Of a stretch of 24,799 nt of DNA, positions 23,744 through 24,799 are shown in pieces. The first letter of the stretch is position 1; every line of letters starts with the position of its first letter. Source of the stretch: Candidatus Omnitrophota bacterium (GTDB lineage Bacteria > Omnitrophota > Gorgyraeia > Gygaellales > Profunditerraquicolaceae); the NCBI GenBank assembly GCA_028716305.1, contig JAQUQA010000004.1, positions 1 through 24,799 of the forward strand, written 5' to 3'. The notes under the pieces are model-generated. The model saw nothing but the letters and a program-made list of their open reading frames with translations, had not been told where the DNA came from and ran no database searches. The position numbers were made by a program, and so were the translations under genes.

Positions 23744-24799
23744 TCATTTTTTATTGCGTCTTTTCTTTTTGTCCTGGACCGCCTTATCCTGTGCCTGTGG
23801 CCCTTCAAAGGAACGAAGCTTTGCAATCATCTCGTCGGAAAGACTGCTTCCCGTGACGATGTGCGGGGTAATAAAGATCAGCAGTTCCGTGCGGTCGACG
23901 GAATCCTCTTTCTTGCTGAAGATATAATCCAAAACCGGAATATCCCCCAGGATAGGGACCTTCTTTTTGTACTTGATCTTCTTCTCGGCGATTAAGCCTC
24001 CGATCACCAGGGTTTGGCCGTCTTTAACCATGACGTTCGTCTCGGCATTACGCGTTGAAATTATCGGCCTTTCATTATTCGGCCCGGTAAACCCGGTGAT
24101 CTGGTCGATTGCCGGCTTGACGTTCAAGGTAATATACTTTTGCTCGTTTATGTTCGGAGTAACAGTGAGCCCGATACCGATCTGCTGGTCGGTATAACCG
24201 GAGACTACCCGCGTGCCGGTGTCTTTGCTATATTCGTAGTTCGGGATCGGCACCACCGAACCCACGAGTATCCTGGCCTGTTGATTGTTCAAGGTAGTGA
24301 TCCGGGGGTTGGAAAGCACCTTGGTATCCGTGCGCTGGTCAAGGATCTCCAGGATTATCTTAGTCTGGTCAAAGCTTAAGGTCCCAAAGGTGAACAATGA
24401 ATTTGAGGCGTCCGGGAAACCGCGTTCCAGGGTATGGAATAATTGTTCCGTCGTAGTAGTGCTCAAAGGCACCCCGGTTTCGCTGTAAGAAGTAGTAGTA
24501 ACCCTTTCCAGCGAGCTGGGGGACTCGACCTTGGGAAACATCTTGTTAAAATCCCCCTTGTAGTCATCGGTAGAAAAAGGAAACGTGGTCGGCCGGGTTG
24601 AGCCGCTTAAAGACGCCTGGATCTGCCAGTCGATACCCAGTCTTTCGGCGCTCCCCAGGGTAGTTTCGATGATCTTGGCCTCGATCATTACCTGGGGGGT
24701 CATCTTGTCCAGGCTCTTGATTATCTCGGCGATCTTGATCAGGTTTGATTTTGTCTCGGTGATGATCAGCATGTTGGTGCGCGTCTCCAGGGTTATTTT
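23744..24799 (-). CDS. Secretin (PilQ/GspD family), C-terminal 351 residues
   Basis: Partial: the frame is open to the window edge (KITLETRTNMLIITETKSNL), so the ATG at 24772 is only an internal methionine. The visible part starts at the end of an N-domain and contains QVMIEAKIIETTLGSAERLGIDWQI. The secretin channel domain follows: TKVLSNPRITTLNNQQARILVGSVVPI, IGIGLTVTPNI, MVKDGQTLVIGGLIAEKK, VPILGDIPVLDYIF and ELLIFITPHIV. The tail is lysine- and arginine-rich. Such proteins form outer-membrane pores for type IV pili or type II secretion. With three pilin-like genes downstream, either use fits. It points to a cell with an outer membrane. Confidence 0.93.
   Translation of the reverse strand, partial: KITLETRTNMLIITETKSNLIKIAEIIKSLDKMTPQVMIEAKIIETTLGSAERLGIDWQIQASLSGSTRPTTFPFSTDDYKGDFNKMFPKVESPSSLERVTTTSYSETGVPLSTTTTEQLFHTLERGFPDASNSLFTFGTLSFDQTKIILEILDQRTDTKVLSNPRITTLNNQQARILVGSVVPIPNYEYSKDTGTRVVSGYTDQQIGIGLTVTPNINEQKYITLNVKPAIDQITGFTGPNNERPIISTRNAETNVMVKDGQTLVIGGLIAEKKIKYKKKVPILGDIPVLDYIFSKKEDSVDRTELLIFITPHIVTGSSLSDEMIAKLRSFEGPQAQDKAVQDKKKRRNKK

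Noticed and set aside
1094..24488. Many plus-strand open frames of 60-320 codons, e.g. 2597-3562 and 14478-15131
   Set aside because: Each lies opposite a recognisable minus-strand gene and shows no family motif; they mirror codon use on the coding strand.
24700..24772. ATG at 24772 as the start of the secretin
   Set aside because: The frame stays open to 24799 and the upstream residues (KITLETRTN) match the secretin N-domain, so the gene is cut by the window edge.

Overview
All 25 protein genes lie on the minus strand, so transcription runs from high to low coordinates. The genes are tightly packed, with many 4-nt ATGA or GTGA overlaps and only three gaps of any size (about 50, 134 and 133 nt). 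No RNA gene, insertion sequence, CRISPR array or plus-strand gene was found. The secretin and the pseudopilins indicate a diderm (Gram-negative type) bacterium. The gene order and the character of the Obg, RNase G and S1 proteins suggest an uncultured lineage of the Omnitrophota/PVC kind. That placement is an impression from memory, not a search result.

Region A (24799 to about 19388) is the pilus/secretion and RNase block. It holds the C-terminal part of a PilQ/GspD-type secretin, a terminator-like hairpin, a short DUF2344 protein, ribonuclease G, and three prepilin-like genes (PilV/GspI-like, PilW/GspJ-like, PilX/GspK-like).

Region B (19326 to 13072) is a housekeeping operon with a good sigma70-type promoter (TTGACG-N17-TAACAT) and a 12-bp palindrome at the predicted start of transcription. 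Its order is rplU - obg - proB - proA - nadD - rpe - phosphohexomutase. L27 (rpmA), normally between rplU and obg, is absent. The block may end at a 20-nt perfect palindrome that lies inside the last codons of the mutase gene.

Region C (about 13000 to 1) starts with rpsA and tyrS and runs without a visible break into a surface-glycan locus. In order of transcription this contains a Wzx-like flippase, a DPM/DPG-like GT2, a membrane GT2, a B12-binding radical SAM enzyme, an unrecognised beta-repeat protein, a SemiSWEET, GDP-mannose 4,6-dehydratase, two GT2 enzymes, a GT4 and a second B12-binding radical SAM enzyme cut by the window edge. Together these suggest synthesis, modification and export of a polysaccharide or glycolipid containing a 6-deoxyhexose derived from GDP-mannose. 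The phosphohexomutase of region B could supply precursor.

The most unusual points are: two different heptanucleotide tandem-repeat tracts built into the reading frame of one radical SAM gene; an unrecognised roughly nine-repeat beta protein in the glycan locus; three pseudopilin genes lodged in the otherwise familiar DUF2344-rng-rplU-obg neighbourhood; and the missing rpmA. I see no clearly new defence or mobile system here.
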